From positions 2,442,594 through 2,506,593 of the forward strand of contig NZ_BPIK01000001.1 of NCBI RefSeq assembly GCF_026004075.1: DNA of 64,000 nt, in the 5' to 3' direction. The notes under the pieces are model-generated. The model was not told where the DNA came from. It searched no databases and saw only the letters and a program-made list of their open reading frames with translations. This DNA comes from Meiothermus sp. (GTDB lineage Bacteria; Deinococcota; Deinococci; Deinococcales; Thermaceae). The position numbers were made by a program, and so were the translations under genes. The number at the start of each line of letters is the position of its first letter. Position 1 is the first letter of the stretch. This document shows, piece by piece, positions 62,480 through 64,000 of this stretch.

Positions 62480-63039
62480 GCCGCTACCCCCACCTACCCG
62501 CTGCCCTGCTGGGGCTGCTCGAGGCTGGCCCCTGGGAAGGAACCCCCACCGAGCTTTACATCGCCCTCGAGCCCTACCGGGTAGAGCCCTGGCCCGCTAA
62601 CCCGGTGAGCCTGAGTCTGTGGTTGAAGCACCACGCTGAGGCGCACGGTATCCAGGTGGAAGCCCATCACACCGGGGAGCGCCGGGTGTTGCGGCTGGCA
62701 CGGGTGGCTAACGGGTTGAAGGGTGCAAGCGAACCGGAACATAGCGGCACGATTCCGCCGAATACCGCCGCGTTTTGGAGCTTCCCCACCTGGGGGGCTT
62801 TACGTGAAGGCCTTCCGGAGGTGTTTGACGCCCACCCCTCTGAGATGACTTTTACCCTCGCGTACCGTTACCCGAACTGGCAAAGCGCGAGGGTGGTCAA
62901 GCGCTTCTTTCTCGAATCTGAAGCAGCGGAGGATTCCTTACGCTACCCCCAGGTGTGCGAGGTGCGTATCTACCCCGGTGAGGTGGATATAGCCACCGTG
63001 TGGCCTATGGAGAATAGGATTGAGTATGCCGAGCTTTGA
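62476..63039 (+). CDS. conserved hypothetical protein of the tRNA-Val elements (element B)
   Basis: 187 residues, homologous to 55802-56335 (opening MSRYPHLPAALLGLLEAGPW, then GTPTELYIALEPYRVEPWPA). The first ~75 residues suggest a winged helix. The central EHSGTIPPNTAAFWSFPTWG and terminal VRIYPGEVDIATVWPM segments are also shared. Ten residues longer than its counterpart. Ends 14 nt inside the next gene. Confidence 0.65.
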   Translation: MSRYPHLPAALLGLLEAGPWEGTPTELYIALEPYRVEPWPANPVSLSLWLKHHAEAHGIQVEAHHTGERRVLRLARVANGLKGASEPEHSGTIPPNTAAFWSFPTWGALREGLPEVFDAHPSEMTFTLAYRYPNWQSARVVKRFFLESEAAEDSLRYPQVCEVRIYPGEVDIATVWPMENRIEYAEL

Positions 63040-63409
63040 CTACGAACGCGCCGCCACCATCCTGGCCGAGGCCGCATTCTCGGACGACCAGAGTGTGTGT
63101 CAGCGTCACGGAATCACGGATAGGACGCTGCGCCGCTATCGTGCGCGGCTGCTGTCCGACCCGCGTCTGTCCGCTTTCGTCCAGGAGCGGCAAGCGCGGC
63201 TTGCTGAGCAGTGGGCACACGAGCTGGCACCCGCTATCGGTGCGGCTGTTCGGTTTCTCCGGCAAGCCGCACAAAGCGCTGACCCCACCAACCCCGCCGC
63301 AATCCGCGCTGTGGCCGAGGCCCTGAAAGCGTTGGCCGAGATAGACATGACCCGCGATATGCTTCGCTCTCGAGTTGGAGGTGACACGTGGGACTTTGGG
63401 AAAAACTAA
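63026..63409 (+). CDS. helix-turn-helix protein, possible small-terminase-like (element B only)
   Basis: 127 residues from ATG 63026. An N-terminal helix-turn-helix (SVCQRHGITDRTLRRYRARL) is followed by an almost all-helical, Ala-rich C-terminal part. This is the general plan of phage small terminase subunits and of small-terminase homologues on phage satellites, but no sequence signature makes that certain. Absent from element A. If correct, element B might be packaged by a helper phage. A plain DNA-binding regulator is the alternative. Confidence 0.45.
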   Translation: MPSFDYERAATILAEAAFSDDQSVCQRHGITDRTLRRYRARLLSDPRLSAFVQERQARLAEQWAHELAPAIGAAVRFLRQAAQSADPTNPAAIRAVAEALKALAEIDMTRDMLRSRVGGDTWDFGKN

Positions 63410-63654
63410 GGCGACTTGAACGGATACAACAAACTGGTGAACGCAGCATCACGCTTCACCGTTCGTACGCGCTGAATAGCGAGCTACACCCGACCCCGGA
63501 GCAGCTACGGAAAGCCGAGGCGCTGTGCGAGCAGGCCCGCCGCGAACACCCACGCGCGGTGCTGATTGTTCGTTTTGGCCCCGAGGGGGAGGTCACAGTC
63601 ACACCCGCAAGGAGGATGCCTACGCTTGGTGCAAAAGCGCCTCATCGTGGCTGA
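63388..63654 (+). CDS. small hypothetical protein (element B only)
   Basis: 88 residues from GTG 63388, behind GGAGGTGACAC and overlapping the previous gene by 22 nt. Helical N-terminus (MGLWEKLRRLERIQQTGERS), then ELHPTPEQLRKAEALCEQARREHPRAVLIVRFGPEG, which could be an alpha/beta unit. No family recognised. Confidence 0.5.
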   Translation: MGLWEKLRRLERIQQTGERSITLHRSYALNSELHPTPEQLRKAEALCEQARREHPRAVLIVRFGPEGEVTVTPARRMPTLGAKAPHRG

Positions 63655-63718
63655 GGCGCTAAAGACCTAAAACACCACCCCTCTTGACCCTTGGGAGGGG
63701 GGATTTATCGGTCAAAAC

Positions 63719-63771
63719 AAAAGCGTACTTACTTTACTAAGTGCGCTTTTTGGTAGGCAACCGTGTATAAT
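63719..63771 (+). promoter_or_regulatory. operator and leaderless promoter before the integrase operon (element B)
   Basis: AAAAGCGTACTTA (63719-63731) and TAAGTGCGCTTTT (63738-63750) form an inverted repeat, 12 of 13 positions, loop CTTTAC. TATAAT (63766-63771) lies 6 nt before ATG 63778. Same plan as element A, with a different operator sequence. Confidence 0.6.
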
Positions 63772-63777
63772 CCCTAT

Positions 63778-64000
63778 ATGCCAAAGGGTGAGAAGCTGCA
63801 TCTGGTAAGACCCCCACGTGAGGCCCTAGCCGCCCGGTGGGGGTTGCGATTGTTTGAGGACGGAGAGACTGGTGAGCGGGTTTATATCCGTGCCCTTGCC
63901 GTGGTACTCGAGCGGTTCAAAGCGCTACCCCCGGACAAGCGGGGCCGGGTGGTGGAGGCCGGGCTCGAGGCTTTAGGGCTGTTGGAGGTGCAGGATGAGC
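63778..64000 (+). CDS. small regulator-like protein upstream of integrase (element B, runs off window)
   Basis: 74 codons visible, MPKGEKLHLVRPPREALAAR... The C-terminal half (VVLERFKALPPDKRGRVVEAGLEAL) matches element A's small regulator. An ATGAGC at 63995-64000 matches the start of the element A integrase (overlapping in the same way), so a second integrase begins as the window ends. Confidence 0.6.
   Translation, partial: MPKGEKLHLVRPPREALAARWGLRLFEDGETGERVYIRALAVVLERFKALPPDKRGRVVEAGLEALGLLEVQDE

Overview
The window (about 65% G+C by eye) looks like a member of the Deinococcota, order Thermales, closest in style to Meiothermus. This rests on the very frequent CTCGAG hexamer, abundant leaderless promoters (TATAAT-like -10 boxes 6-8 nt before ATG), homodimeric aceE with aceF, a glcDEF glycolate operon, and an lpx/fabZ/mreB block. 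Species assignment is inference.

Layout. (1) 1-16630: the right part of an integrative conjugative element (ICE). It carries type IV secretion genes (virB4 partial, virB3-, virB2-, virB10- and virB9-like), a duplicated cassette of unknown genes, a TOPRIM primase plus DUF927-like helicase with an iteron array, divergent XRE/CI-type regulators, and a large serine recombinase whose 3' end runs into comM. comM is cut after its Met-Asn-Pro-Cys-Pro-Cys motif, marking the attachment junction. (2) 17.7-51.8 kb: chromosomal core. It holds ROK glucokinase, aldo/keto reductase, a 2-phosphoglycerate kinase-like protein with three ATP-cone-like repeats, tRNA-Cys and tRNA-Val(GAC), a sigma-region-4-like regulator, a 29-residue peptide gene, HD-GYP and DUF5317 proteins, metY-metF under a SAM-I riboswitch, nrnA, aroA-cmk, aceE-aceF, glcDEF plus glycerate kinase, an ABC exporter, lpxD-lpxC-Gfo/Idh-fabZ-lpxA-lpxB-like and mreB. 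(3) 52.1-64.0 kb: two related integrative elements in tandem at the 3' end of a tRNA-Val(CAC) gene. Element A (about 5.76 kb) is complete; element B runs off the window just as its own integrase gene begins.

The most interesting signal concerns replication. Elements A and B share nearly identical ends, integrase arm sites, xis leader and xis, but carry unrelated replication modules: TOPRIM primase plus DUF3987 helicase in A, primase-polymerase plus AAA-type ATPase in B. In A, in B and in the ICE, an element-specific iteron array lies at or just beyond the 3' end of the helicase gene: TGCTAA/TTAGCA in A, GTGCAC in B, GTTGGGA/TCCCAAC in the ICE. Each helicase ends in a winged-helix-like domain, and all three arrays contain copies of one near-palindrome, CGTCCAGNACG. 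I read this as a swappable helicase-plus-origin cassette used by several mobile elements of one host. Operators before xis and before the integrase-linked small regulator also differ between A and B while the surrounding frame is conserved, which could let related elements coexist in tandem.
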